Of a stretch of 64,000 bases of DNA, positions 32,527-41,581 are shown piece after piece. The DNA is from Pseudomonas marginalis. GTDB taxonomy: Bacteria; Pseudomonadota; Gammaproteobacteria; Pseudomonadales; Pseudomonadaceae. Location of the stretch: NCBI RefSeq assembly GCF_900105325.1, contig NZ_FNSU01000002.1, positions 248,001 through 312,000 on the forward strand, read 5' to 3'. The translations under genes and the position numbers were made by a program. A model generated the notes under the pieces. The model was not told the origin of the DNA. It worked only from the letters and a program-made list of their open reading frames with translations, and made no database searches. Each line of letters starts with the position of its first letter. The stretch's first letter is position 1.

Positions 32527-33309
32527 ATGAACTCGCTAAGAAAAATGTGTTTTATCGCGCTCTTTCCACTGTGTTTGAATGTGGCGTGGGCCAAAGATTA
32601 CACAATCCTGCGCTTTGGCGTGGATGCTAACTACGCGCCCTTCGAGTCGAAAGCGGCTGATGGCAGCCTCAAGGGGTTTGACATTGATTTGGGTAATTCG
32701 ATTTGCGCCAAACTTCAAGTTAAATGCATCTGGGTCGAGAGCGATTTTGACGGTCTGATCCCAGGCCTCAGAGCTGGTAAGTTCGATGGTATTCTCTCAT
32801 CCATGACAGTGACGCCAACGCGCGCAAAAGCCATCGACTTTTCAAATGAATTGTTTTCTGGGTTCACGGCCTACGTGTTCAAAAAAGGTTCGGGCCTCAA
32901 CGCAGACGTAGCGTCACTCAAGGGTAAAACGGTCGGCTACTTCCAGGGCAGCATCCAGGAAGCCTATGCAAAAGCTGTTCTGGATAAAGCAGGCGTTAAA
33001 ATTCAGTCCTATCAGAACCAGGACCAAGTGTATTACGACCTCGTAGCGGGGCGGCTGGATGGATCCCTGCAGGACGCATTACAGGCCCAGTTAGGTTTTC
33101 TCAACTCGCCGCAGGGTGCCGATTACGAAATCAGCCCGTCCGTCGAGAGCCCTTATCTTCCCTCCAAAACCGCCATCGGCGTTGCCAAGGGCAACGTGGA
33201 ACTCAAGGCATTGCTCGATAAAGCGATCCAGGCCCTGCACGAAGATGGCACCTACGATTCGATCCAGAAGCAGCACTTCGGCGATCTGAATCTTTACAGC
33301 GGCAAATAA
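32527..33309 (+). CDS. Polar amino-acid ABC transporter, periplasmic binding protein
   Basis: The start at 32527 gives 260 residues with a signal peptide (MNSLRKMCFIALFPLCLNVA then WA-KD). The SBP_bac_3 fold shows LRFGVDANYAPFESK, GFDIDLGNSICAKL, VESDFDGLIPGLRAGKFDGI and SMTVTPTRAKAIDFS, with an Arg for the ligand carboxylate. It resembles the lysine/arginine/ornithine/histidine group (HisJ/ArgT). It is the first gene of a complete importer: two permeases and an ATPase follow on the same strand. Confidence 0.93.
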   Translation: MNSLRKMCFIALFPLCLNVAWAKDYTILRFGVDANYAPFESKAADGSLKGFDIDLGNSICAKLQVKCIWVESDFDGLIPGLRAGKFDGILSSMTVTPTRAKAIDFSNELFSGFTAYVFKKGSGLNADVASLKGKTVGYFQGSIQEAYAKAVLDKAGVKIQSYQNQDQVYYDLVAGRLDGSLQDALQAQLGFLNSPQGADYEISPSVESPYLPSKTAIGVAKGNVELKALLDKAIQALHEDGTYDSIQKQHFGDLNLYSGK

Positions 33310-33361
33310 CCACCCGGCGCTCACCCCCTGGATGGGCGCTTTTCGCTATAGGTTGCTGATC

Positions 33362-34090
33362 ATGTTCGACACACTATTAGGCGTGCTGGGGCTCTCTGCA
33401 TTCAGCCTGAAGGGGTTTGGCCCTTTACTGCTCGAAGGCGCCTGGATGACCGTCAAGCTGTCCCTTTCTTCCCTGGCGCTGAGTGTGCTGCTGGGGCTGA
33501 TCGGGGCCAGCGCCAAACTGTCCAGCCTCAAGCTACTACGTCTGCCAGCGCAGCTCTACACCACACTGATCCGGGGGGTGCCGGATCTGGTACTGATGTT
33601 ATTGATTTTCTACAGCCTGCAAACCTGGCTGACCCTGATTACAGTGGCTCTGGGGTGGGAATACATAGAGATCAACCCCTTTGTCGCGGGGGTTATCACC
33701 CTTGGCTTCATCTACGGTGCTTATTTCACCGAGACCTTCCGCGGCGCGATGCTGGCAGTCCCTCGCGGCCAGGTCGAAGCGGCCACGGCTTATGGGTTAA
33801 GCCGTACTCAGCGTTTTCGCTTCGTGATGTTCCCGCAAATGATGCGGTTCGCTTTGCCTGGGCTTGGCAACAACTGGATGGTCATTCTCAAGGCCACTGC
33901 ACTGGTCTCGATCATTGGCTTGGCTGACCTGGTAAAAGCCGCCCAGGATGCGGGGAAAAGCACCTACCAGTTGTTCTTTTTCCTGGTGCTCGCTGCCTTG
34001 ACGTACCTGGTCATCACCAGCCTCTCCAATGTTGTACTGCGCTACCTGGAAAGGCACTACGCAGCAGGTTCAAGGGAGGCGGTGCGATGA
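33362..34090 (+). CDS. Polar amino-acid ABC transporter permease (HisQ-like)
   Basis: The start at 33362 (MFDTLLGVLGLSAFSLKGFG) is chosen over an ATG at 33332. The 242-residue permease has about five membrane helices and the cytoplasmic EAA loop: VEAATAYGLSRTQRFRFVMF then PQMMRFALPGLGN. The next permease gene starts with a 4-bp overlap (ATGA). Confidence 0.92.
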   Translation: MFDTLLGVLGLSAFSLKGFGPLLLEGAWMTVKLSLSSLALSVLLGLIGASAKLSSLKLLRLPAQLYTTLIRGVPDLVLMLLIFYSLQTWLTLITVALGWEYIEINPFVAGVITLGFIYGAYFTETFRGAMLAVPRGQVEAATAYGLSRTQRFRFVMFPQMMRFALPGLGNNWMVILKATALVSIIGLADLVKAAQDAGKSTYQLFFFLVLAALTYLVITSLSNVVLRYLERHYAAGSREAVR

Positions 34091-34797
34091 TTGAACTTCT
34101 ACAGGAGTACTGGAGGCCTTTCTTCTACAGCGATGGTCAGCAAATAACCGGGCTGGCCATGACCTTGTGGCTGCTCAGTGCCTCACTGTTCATCGGCTTT
34201 ATTGTGTCGATTCCGCTGTCCATCGCTCGAGTGTCGCCCAGGTTTTATGTGCGCTGGCCGGTGCAGTTCTACACCTATCTGTTCCGGGGGACGCCGCTCT
34301 ACATTCAGTTGTTGATCTGCTACACGGGGATCTACAGCCTGGCTGCCATACGAACACAACCTGTGCTTGATGCGTTTTTTCGCGATGCGATGAATTGCAC
34401 CATTCTTGCTTTTGCCCTGAATACTTGCGCCTACACCACGGAGATATTTGCAGGGGCAATTCGCAACATTGCCCATGGCGAGGTTGAGGCTGCGAAAGCT
34501 TATGGCCTCTCAGGTTGGAAGCTCTATGCGTTTGTGATCATGCCATCAGCCTTGCGTCGCTCGCTGCCGTATTACAGCAACGAAGTCATCCTGATGCTGC
34601 ACTCGACCACGGTGGCATTCACCGCAACGGTGCCGGACATTCTTAAAGTCGCCCGCGACGCGAACTCCGCGACCTTCTTGACCTTTCAATCGTTTGGGAT
34701 TGCGGCATTGATTTACCTGGCGGTGACCTTTGCCCTGGTCGGCCTGTTTCGAATCGCCGAGCGTCACTGGTTGGCTTTTCTTGGTCCGACTCACTGA
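34087..34797 (+). CDS. Polar amino-acid ABC transporter permease (HisM-like)
   Basis: The 236-residue protein has about five membrane helices and the EAA loop GEVEAAKAYGLSGWKLYAFV followed by IMPSALRRSLPYYSN. It pairs with the preceding permease as the heterodimeric channel. The overlap of start and stop suggests coupled translation at equal stoichiometry. Confidence 0.92.
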   Translation: MIELLQEYWRPFFYSDGQQITGLAMTLWLLSASLFIGFIVSIPLSIARVSPRFYVRWPVQFYTYLFRGTPLYIQLLICYTGIYSLAAIRTQPVLDAFFRDAMNCTILAFALNTCAYTTEIFAGAIRNIAHGEVEAAKAYGLSGWKLYAFVIMPSALRRSLPYYSNEVILMLHSTTVAFTATVPDILKVARDANSATFLTFQSFGIAALIYLAVTFALVGLFRIAERHWLAFLGPTH

Positions 34798-34837
34798 GCC
34801 CAGTAGCTGACACTGCTGCTCCAATCCGCGTTAGAGG

Positions 34838-35611
34838 ATGACTGCAAACATGTACAAATTGACTGTTGAAGGGCTACACAAAAGTTACGGTAGCCATGAA
34901 GTGCTCAAGGGCGTATCCCTGCATGCCAAAACAGGCGACGTGATCAGCCTGATCGGCGCCAGTGGCTCTGGAAAGAGTACGTTCCTGCGCTGCATTAATT
35001 TTCTCGAAACACCCAACGACGGTGCCATGAGTCTGGATGGCAAACCGATCTGCATGGTCAAAAACCATTTGGGGCTGCGCGTGGCGGATGACCGTGAATT
35101 GCAACGATTGCGCACCCGCCTGGCCATGGTGTTCCAGCACTTCAACCTGTGGGGCCACCTGACCGTGTTGGACAACATCACCATTGCTCCTCGGCGGGTG
35201 CTGGGTGTGAGCAAAAAAGATGCGGAAGATCGTGCCCGGCGATACTTGGAAAAGGTGGGACTGCCTGCCCGTGTTGCCGATCAATTCCCAGCGTTTCTGT
35301 CCGGGGGGCAACAGCAACGGGTGGCCATTGCTCGCGCACTTGCGATGGAGCCTGAAGTCATGCTGTTCGACGAGCCTACGTCTGCGCTGGACCCTGAAGT
35401 GGTGGGCGAAGTGTTGAAAGTCATCCAAGGGCTCGCAGAAGAAGGGCGGACCATGATCATGGTGACCCATGAAATGGGATTTGCCCGCAAGGTTTCGAAC
35501 CAACTGCTGTTTCTTCATCAGGGGCTTGTCGAAGAGCAAGGCGGGCCGGAGATCCTGGATAACCCGCGCAGTGAGCGTCTGCAACAATTTTTGTCTAATG
35601 GGCTGAAGTGA
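34838..35611 (+). CDS. Polar amino-acid ABC transporter ATP-binding protein (HisP-like)
   Basis: Walker A is GASGSGKST, the Q-loop is in VFQHFNLWGHLTV, the signature is LSGGQQQRVAIARALAMEP and Walker B VMLFDEPTSALDPE, with the switch His in MVTHEMGFA. The start is uncertain: GAGG abuts the ATG at 34838, while an ATG four codons later (34850, MYKLTVEG) has the same GAGG 12 bases upstream and matches usual HisP N-termini. Length is 257 or 253 residues. It completes the importer. Confidence 0.94.
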   Translation: MTANMYKLTVEGLHKSYGSHEVLKGVSLHAKTGDVISLIGASGSGKSTFLRCINFLETPNDGAMSLDGKPICMVKNHLGLRVADDRELQRLRTRLAMVFQHFNLWGHLTVLDNITIAPRRVLGVSKKDAEDRARRYLEKVGLPARVADQFPAFLSGGQQQRVAIARALAMEPEVMLFDEPTSALDPEVVGEVLKVIQGLAEEGRTMIMVTHEMGFARKVSNQLLFLHQGLVEEQGGPEILDNPRSERLQQFLSNGLK

Positions 35612-35623
35612 AAAACCTTCTGT

Positions 35624-36127
35624 ATGAAAACTGCAAGTGAAACCCAGATGGCTGTTGCAACGTTGGGGCGTATCGACGAGGCGATCGTTGATGTGCTGCG
35701 CCATAACGGGCGTATCACTTATAAAAAACTCGCCTCATTGGTGAACCTGAGTGAGAGCCCTTGCCAGCAACGTGTACGTAAGCTGGAAAGGCTAGGGGTC
35801 ATCCGTGGCTATGGGGCCTTCATCGACGAGCACAAGCTCTCACCTGGTTTATCTCTGCTGGTGCTGGTTGGATTGGCTGATGGCAAGGGGCTCTGCGGGC
35901 AAAAGGCGTTTGAAGCCGTAGCCGTTGCTTGCCCGCAAGTCATTGAGTGCCAGCTCATCAGTGGTGCGCTTGATTACTGTCTACGCATGCGTTGCCGGGA
36001 TATGGGGCATTTCCGCTCGCTCACTGAACGTTGGTTGGAAAGTGCTGAGCTGTATATCGAGAAACTGGCGGCCTATCCAGAGTTGGCCGTCATCAAGCCT
36101 TCATCGACGCACCTTGGTATCGAATAA
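35624..36127 (+). CDS. Lrp/AsnC-family transcriptional regulator
   Basis: The 167-residue protein has the Lrp HTH (RIDEAIVDVLRHNGRITYKK, LASLVNLSESPCQQRVRKLE) and an AsnC ligand-binding domain (VVECQLISGALDYCLRMRCR-like segment, residues about 105-125). It begins 13 bp after the ATPase gene without a clear ribosome site. By analogy with MdeR next to methionine gamma-lyase in P. putida (known pairing), it may control the PLP enzyme, the importer and the amidohydrolase in response to the imported amino acid. Confidence 0.92.
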   Translation: MKTASETQMAVATLGRIDEAIVDVLRHNGRITYKKLASLVNLSESPCQQRVRKLERLGVIRGYGAFIDEHKLSPGLSLLVLVGLADGKGLCGQKAFEAVAVACPQVIECQLISGALDYCLRMRCRDMGHFRSLTERWLESAELYIEKLAAYPELAVIKPSSTHLGIE

Positions 36128-36307
36128 CAATTACAACACTCCAAGCCTATGGATAAACCATGATGATTGCCAATCAGAAGTTCAGTCATAAAGTACTGCT
36201 TTCTGCCTCCCTATGATTGGGCAGAGCTCGCAGCACTTAACGTTGAAGAAATTTTATATTCTCGCACTTTGCAGGCGAGCCTCCCTTCTCTGAAACGGGT
36301 GAAGTCC

Positions 36308-37486
36308 ATGATCGTTCGACCCATGCTGCCTGGTATCCGTGCCATTGAAGCTGAAATGATTGAGTTGCGCCGCCATCTTCATGCTTATCCGGAGCTCAGC
36401 CTTAAGGAGTTCAAAACCTCAGATCTGGTTGCTGCCAAGCTCCAGTCGTGGGGATTTGAGGTGCATCGTGGTTTTGGGGGGACCGGTGTCGTAGGGCGTT
36501 TGCAGCATGGTTGTGGACGTAAGATCATTGGTATTCGGGCAGATATGGATGCGTTGCCGATTCTGGAGCAGACTGGATTGCCGTATGCGAGCCAGCATCC
36601 AGGTGCCATGCATGCCTGTGGTCATGACGGCCATACTGCAATGCTGCTGGCTGCCGCGAAGCACCTAGCCAACAGCCGGCAGTTCGACGGTACGCTGGTG
36701 GTCATCTTTCAGCCTGCCGAAGAAAGCGATGGGGGCGCGCAGAAAATGCTGGATGATGGTCTCCTGGAGCGATTTCCCTGTAATGCGTTGTTCGGCATGC
36801 ACAACATGCCTGGGTTGCCAGTAGGGAAGTTGGGTTTTCGGGCCGGGCCGTTCATGGCCTCTACTGATACTGTTGAAATTCGAATTGATGGTATGGGTGG
36901 GCATGGAGGAATGCCACATAAAGCCATTGACCCCATACTTACTGGAGGGGCAATTGTCATGGCGCTGCAAAGTATTGTGTCGCGCAATACGGATCCTCTG
37001 GAGATGGCGGTTATCACTGTGGGTTCCTTTCATTCTGGTGAAGCGCCCAACGTTATTCCGGGGCATGCGGTACTCCAACTATGCGTTCGCGCTTTGAAGC
37101 CTAACGTTCGAGCTGACCTTCTCAAGCGGATTGTTCAGGTTGCCCAAGCTCAGGCGCTTAGCTTCGGCGCCAGTGTCAGTGTGGAGGTTGATAGGGGAGA
37201 ATCATTGCCGCCCCTGATAAATGATCCTCAGCTTACTGCGTTTGCCCGTCAGGTCGCTGTAGATTGGTTGGGAGAAGAAGGGGTGATTCAAGACATGGCA
37301 CCCATCGCTGCCAGTGAAGATTTTGCAGTGATGCTTGAGCATTGTCCTGGCAGCTATCTCTTTATCGGTAATGGTGATGGGGAGGGGGGGTGCATGGTGC
37401 ATAACGCAGGCTACGACTTCAACGATGACTGCCTGGGGACTGGGGCTAGTTACTGGGTTCGGTTAGTTGAACAGTTTCTGGTTTGA
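36308..37486 (+). CDS. M20 family amidohydrolase (N-acyl-amino-acid/hippurate hydrolase type)
   Basis: The start at 36308 (MIVRPMLPGIRAIEAEM) fits the family; the frame is open 47 codons further up with no similarity. The 392-residue protein has the metal-site segments GIRADMDALP, MHACGHDGHTAMLLAAAKHL and FQPAEESDGGAQKML, the dimerisation-domain GMGGHGGMPHKAIDPI and IAASEDFAVML near the end. Such enzymes remove acyl groups from N-acyl amino acids in the cytoplasm. Downstream of an amino-acid importer and a C-S lyase family enzyme, it may process N-acylated S-amino acids. Confidence 0.92.
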   Translation: MIVRPMLPGIRAIEAEMIELRRHLHAYPELSLKEFKTSDLVAAKLQSWGFEVHRGFGGTGVVGRLQHGCGRKIIGIRADMDALPILEQTGLPYASQHPGAMHACGHDGHTAMLLAAAKHLANSRQFDGTLVVIFQPAEESDGGAQKMLDDGLLERFPCNALFGMHNMPGLPVGKLGFRAGPFMASTDTVEIRIDGMGGHGGMPHKAIDPILTGGAIVMALQSIVSRNTDPLEMAVITVGSFHSGEAPNVIPGHAVLQLCVRALKPNVRADLLKRIVQVAQAQALSFGASVSVEVDRGESLPPLINDPQLTAFARQVAVDWLGEEGVIQDMAPIAASEDFAVMLEHCPGSYLFIGNGDGEGGCMVHNAGYDFNDDCLGTGASYWVRLVEQFLV

Positions 37487-37604
37487 GTCGGTCGAGACCA
37501 GGTGCAGTACCTAACCGATCCAGCACCATTTTTTCTTTACCCTGCTCCATCGTATTCTGCCAGCGTGCTGATGGAGAGGGTCCTATGCAAACTCCTGCAG
37601 ATGG

Positions 37605-37830
37605 CTCGCGCCCATGTGGATCAGTCTGGACTGATCCCAAAAGTGCGTGCATGGCTATTCCAGAGTATTGCCGTTATTGCCATCGTAGCAATCGGCTTGT
37701 TTCTGTTCGACAGTACCCAGACCAACCTCCAGAAGTGTGGGCTTTACCCCGGGCTTCAGCTTCCTTGATTGCAGTGCAGGTTTCGGCATCGCTCAACACC
37801 TGATCGACTACACCGAAGCGGACACCTATC
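37605..37830 (+). pseudogene. Amino-acid ABC transporter permease (AapQ-like), N-terminal remnant
   Basis: One frame reads LIPKVRAWLFQSIAVIAIVA then IGLFLFDSTQTNLQK, and after a frameshift near 37740 another reads TPGFSFLDCSAGFGIAQHLI followed by DYTEADTY. This is the first membrane helix and following loop of AapQ-type general amino-acid permeases. The rest has been lost. It lies in the 527-bp gap between the amidohydrolase and the hydrolase gene, where nothing else codes. Confidence 0.72.
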
Positions 37831-37859
37831 CACTCGATAGCTGTCCCATCATGCTGTGT

Positions 37860-37917
37860 GCTTCCCCATCTGGCCGTTGCGAAGATTTTGCGGCAGGCCA
37901 GACGGGGAAGCTTTTTT
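37860..37917 (+). terminator. Strong rho-independent terminator
   Basis: GCTTCCCCATCTGGCC (37860-37875) pairs with GGCCAGACGGGGAAGC (about 37896-37911) at 15 of 16 positions, followed by TTTTTT. It closes the amino-acid module before the convergent hydrolase gene. Confidence 0.85.
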
Positions 37918-38013
37918 AACGGTAGTGGCGGGTCATCGATTCCAGAGCGATAGGCGCTGCCCGGCACAGAAGCATTTCCGCAACGAGCGTTTGCTCAAGT
38001 TTGAAACGAATAG

Positions 38014-39171
38014 TCATGCAGTACGACCACCGAGTACCTCAGCCACCCAGTCGGCGATGTACTGGCCGGCATTGATACTGTTGTCGAAGCTCGAATGCTG
38101 CACGCCGCCCTCACGTTCGGTGAAGATTTTCAGTTCGCGTTTGGGGCTGTTGACCAACTGTTCGTAAGTGCGGTGGGCCCACTTCAATGGAATCTGCGAA
38201 TCCTTTTCTCCGTGGGTGACCAGGAAGGGCACCTTGATGCGGTCCAGGATGCCGTCCAGATGAACGTTCTCGGCGATGGTCATGAACTCGTCCGTGTCCT
38301 TGGCACCCCAGACCCAAGACACATGCGACCAATAATGCGGCACCGGGAAGCTGCCTTCCTTTTCCATTCGACGTTTCTGCACATCACGCCAATCATGGTT
38401 GGCCCCCCATACGACGCCGCACGCGAAGCGCGGCTCGAAGGCTACCGCGCGCGGGCAGTAGTAGCCTCCAAGCGACACACCTTCCAGGCCGATGCGTTTG
38501 GCGTCGACATCGTCGCGGGTTTCCAGCCAATCCACCACGCGGCTGGCCCAATGCTCACTGTCGAAACGCGCAGTCAGATTATGTAGCCGGAGCGCTTCGC
38601 CCGTCCCGGGTTGGTCGATGATCAACGATGACACGCCACGTTTGGCCAGCCAGGCGGGCAGGCCGACGCGGTATTTCATTTCTTTGGTGGAATCCAGTCC
38701 ATTGACCTGCACCAGGATCGGCGCTGGGCCGCTGACGCCTTCGGCACGGACCAGCAGACCGGAAAGGTGTTTGCCTTCGTAAGGGATTTCAACGCGCTCG
38801 CAATTTTCCCGTGCCAGTTCGATACTCCGTTGGAAGGTGTGCAGAAAGCGCTGGTACAGCTCCGTGCGGCCCGGTGCACCGTGGGCCTGCAGGCGTTCGC
38901 AGCTCAGGTAATAGGTCGCGGCGCGGTTGTATTTTTCACCGGCAGACAACAGTCGACCCTTGCCTTCGTCTTCTTCCGCCAGGCCGCACAGCTTGTCGGC
39001 CATGTTCGCCCAGGTTTCACGGAAGGCTTTGCTGCCGGCGGCATCCGGCTGTTTGGCGGCTTCTTGCAGCGGCGCGCACATTTCCTCGATTTCGCCGATG
39101 CGGGCGCCCATTTCAATGGCCAGGTCGACGGAAAGATTCCACACGTAGTTGGTCGGGAAGTAGCGAAACAT
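38014..39171 (-). CDS. Alpha/beta hydrolase of the FrsA/pseudooxynicotine-hydrolase type (putative C-C bond hydrolase)
   Basis: The start at 39171 (MFRYFPTNYVWNLSVDLAIE) gives 385 residues; an upstream extension in the same frame is unrelated. A helical N-terminal domain of about 120 residues precedes the catalytic domain. The triad is visible as S233 (GVSLGGYY), D324 (HGEKDSQIP) and H359 (GGVQHSSFD). This architecture is known from 2,6-dihydroxypseudooxynicotine hydrolase and fungal polyketide-shortening hydrolases, which cut C-C bonds of beta-diketone-like groups. It is transcribed convergently to the amino-acid module and lies beside the LysR gene, on the same strand. It probably acts on a ring-cleavage or polyketide intermediate. 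Confidence 0.82.
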   Translation of the reverse strand: MFRYFPTNYVWNLSVDLAIEMGARIGEIEEMCAPLQEAAKQPDAAGSKAFRETWANMADKLCGLAEEDEGKGRLLSAGEKYNRAATYYLSCERLQAHGAPGRTELYQRFLHTFQRSIELARENCERVEIPYEGKHLSGLLVRAEGVSGPAPILVQVNGLDSTKEMKYRVGLPAWLAKRGVSSLIIDQPGTGEALRLHNLTARFDSEHWASRVVDWLETRDDVDAKRIGLEGVSLGGYYCPRAVAFEPRFACGVVWGANHDWRDVQKRRMEKEGSFPVPHYWSHVSWVWGAKDTDEFMTIAENVHLDGILDRIKVPFLVTHGEKDSQIPLKWAHRTYEQLVNSPKRELKIFTEREGGVQHSSFDNSINAGQYIADWVAEVLGGRTA

Positions 39172-39389
39172 GATTGTTATTGTCCTTGTGCAGCAAAGGC
39201 AGGCGGCCAAATCCGGAGCGGGGTACGCCAGACCTGACGGTTCGAAGCAGGCTAAGGGGAGGCCCATTGTTTGGCCAATCGCGAGTCAGGATGGGAGGTA
39301 TTGCGAACGGCGATAGGGCGCATATGCGCCATTGGCTTGAGTCTCGGCGCGCGCATGAATCCTGGCTCGCCGCCGAGCAGCGGGAGCGA

Positions 39390-40301
39390 CTACTGCTCCA
39401 GCTTGTTGATGATCTGACTGATTTTCGCCCGCAACCAACGGTGCATCGGATCTCCTTCCATGGTTCGGTGCCAGAGCATGAACTCACGCATCACCGGGAT
39501 TTTCACCGGAGGCTGCAAGATGCGCAGCGGCAGGTAGTTGGCGTAGAGCCTGGCCATGCGCTGGAGCATGGTGGCGACACGTTGGGTGCCGACAATCAAC
39601 TGCGGCAGGGTGTTGAAGTCATGGGTCACCACTTCCATGCGACGGGTGAATCCATACTGGCTCATCAACCACTCTTCGACGCTCAATTTCCGGTTGCGGC
39701 CAAAAATCACCGAGACATGGCCCATCTCGATGTACTGATCGAGGGTGATGCTGTCGCCCACCTGGGTGTTGCCGTCCCACACCACGCAAACGTGCTCTTC
39801 TTCGAACAGCAGCTGCGAGGGGTGGCCTTCGATGAGGTAGCGCTCAGGCACGATCATCATATCGGCCTCGCCGCGCATCAGCATCTCAGTGGACGTGTCA
39901 CCGGGACCCAGCAATTCGAAGGTGATGTGCGGGGCTTCCAGGGAGATCTTCTGGATCACCCGGGCAAACAGGACGCTGATCAGATAGTCGGAAGTGATCA
40001 GGCGAAAATGGCGCTTGCTGGTGGCGGGATCGAACACCGGTTTGGCGGTGATCGAGGACTGGATCGTCAGCAGCACCTGGCGTACGGGCGCCGCCAGCTC
40101 GCGGGCATAGGGCGTGGGCTGCATCTTGCGCCCGACCTGCGCCAGCAGTTCATCTTCGAAGTAGAGGCGCAGCCTGCCCAGTACGCCGCTGGTGGCGGAT
40201 TGAGTCATGTGCAGGCGTTCGGCAGCGCGGGTGATGTTCTGCTCTTCCAGTAACACATCCAGCGCCACCAGGAGATTGAGATCCAGGTGGTTGAAGCGCA
40301 T
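39390..40301 (-). CDS. LysR-family regulator, NodD/NahR-like
   Basis: The start at 40301 (MRFNHLDLNLLVALDVLLEE) is the canonical NodD/NahR-type N-terminus, with the HTH NITRAAERLHMTQSATSGVL. The effector domain contains ITSDYLISVLFARVIQKI and FNTLPQLIVGTQRVATM. The 303-residue protein is divergent from the VOC dioxygenase gene. Two inverted repeats of LysR style are present: one 17 bp upstream of its own start (40318-40336) and one before the FAD monooxygenase (41950-41976). NodD/NahR-type regulators respond to flavonoids or salicylate-like aromatics, so an aromatic inducer is likely. Confidence 0.92.
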   Translation of the reverse strand: MRFNHLDLNLLVALDVLLEEQNITRAAERLHMTQSATSGVLGRLRLYFEDELLAQVGRKMQPTPYARELAAPVRQVLLTIQSSITAKPVFDPATSKRHFRLITSDYLISVLFARVIQKISLEAPHITFELLGPGDTSTEMLMRGEADMMIVPERYLIEGHPSQLLFEEEHVCVVWDGNTQVGDSITLDQYIEMGHVSVIFGRNRKLSVEEWLMSQYGFTRRMEVVTHDFNTLPQLIVGTQRVATMLQRMARLYANYLPLRILQPPVKIPVMREFMLWHRTMEGDPMHRWLRAKISQIINKLEQ

Positions 40302-40317
40302 GGCGGTCTCGATTCTT

Positions 40318-40336
40318 GTATTTATTTTGTAAATAC
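40318..40336. promoter_or_regulatory. LysR-type operator, GTATTTA-N5-TAAATAC
   Basis: A perfect 7-bp inverted repeat around TTTTG, containing the T-N11-A core of LysR boxes (TATTTATTTTGTAAATA). It lies between the LysR start and the divergent VOC gene, close to the LysR start as expected for autoregulation. Confidence 0.6.
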
Positions 40337-40627
40337 CTTCCGACCTTCCTATCGCGGCGTCAAGTCCCGTGAATGGATGAATCGAACGACGCCTGGTTCG
40401 ATTTTCCATGTCACTTGCGCCGCGCAGCCAGGTATCGCATTTGCCGATAGGTCGCATCCCGACAAGCGATTAGTCAGTGGGTTTTTGCCCCTTCAGTATC
40501 GGCCCACAGTCGGTTGGCGTGACGCTTCATCGACTTCAAGACCCGCCTCGGCAGCGCTCCGCCTGGCACGGTTCCCGTAAGCGGGGTGCTGGCCTGCGCT
40601 GAATAATTACAATGGAGTGGTAACTCA

Positions 40628-41566
40628 ATGAACATCATTGGCCTTGATGCCTTGATTTTTGGCGTCGACGATATTCAAGCCTGTACCCATTGCCTGCGTG
40701 ACTACGGCCTGCGCCCTGTCGATGTCGACAGCGAGGGCGGTCGTTTTGAAGCCCTCGACGGCACGGCGGTGATTATCCGTCATGCAGACGATGCTCGTTT
40801 GCCGGTGGCCATCGGGCCTGCTCCCTCGATTCGGGAAACCGTTTATGGCGTGGCCGGCGTGGCTGACCTCGAGGCCATCGCCGATGAGTTGGGGCGCGAC
40901 CGCCCGGTGACCCGCGGTGCCGATGGCTCCGTGCACAGCGTGGACGATATGGGCTTTGCCATTGGTTTCCAGATCAGCGTGCGGCGTGCGTACAGCGCGC
41001 CCGCCGACCTGACTAACGCACCGGGCCATGTCCCCCAGCGGCCGGTCAACCAGCCGGGCATCAGCCCCGATATGCAGGCTTTGCCGCGTACCCTGTCCCA
41101 CGTGGTGTATTTCGTGCCGGATGCAGCCAAGGCCGAGGTTTTTTACCAGCGCCTGGGCTTCGTGACCACCGACACCTTTGTCGGCGCGGGTCCGTTCATG
41201 CGGCCGGCCGGTTCCGATGACCATCACTGCCTGTTCATGATCCAGACACCGCCACACATGAAGGGTTGCGAGCATTTCACCTTTCACATGGGCAGCGGCA
41301 CGGAAGTCCTGCTGGCCGGACGTCGCTTCGAGCAGCAAGGCTGGACCAGCTTCTGGGGGCCGGGCCGCCATCTCTTCGGTTCCAACTGGTTCTGGTACTT
41401 CAACAGTCCGTTGGGCTGTCACATCGAATACGACGCCGATATGGACAAGCACGATGACGCCTGGCAAGCGCGCCAGGCGCCACTGTCGGCGGATAATTCG
41501 CAATTGTTCCTGTTCACCTCCCGGGAAAAATGGTTCCCGAGCGGCCCTCCGCCCAAGCAGGCCTGA
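40628..41566 (+). CDS. VOC-superfamily extradiol-type ring-cleavage dioxygenase
   Basis: The 312-residue two-module VOC protein has a complete 2-His-1-Glu metal site as in type I extradiol dioxygenases: H158 (LSHVVYF), H216 (CEHFTFHMG) and E267 (CHIEYDADMD). The N-terminal module lacks metal ligands, as usual. It would open a catechol-like ring next to the diol, using Fe(II) and O2. A clear GGAG lies upstream. It is first in a long plus-strand series and is divergent from the NodD-like LysR. Glyoxalase or other VOC reactions remain possible. Confidence 0.82.
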   Translation: MNIIGLDALIFGVDDIQACTHCLRDYGLRPVDVDSEGGRFEALDGTAVIIRHADDARLPVAIGPAPSIRETVYGVAGVADLEAIADELGRDRPVTRGADGSVHSVDDMGFAIGFQISVRRAYSAPADLTNAPGHVPQRPVNQPGISPDMQALPRTLSHVVYFVPDAAKAEVFYQRLGFVTTDTFVGAGPFMRPAGSDDHHCLFMIQTPPHMKGCEHFTFHMGSGTEVLLAGRRFEQQGWTSFWGPGRHLFGSNWFWYFNSPLGCHIEYDADMDKHDDAWQARQAPLSADNSQLFLFTSREKWFPSGPPPKQA

Positions 41567-41581
41567 GTGTGGAGGTTGTCC

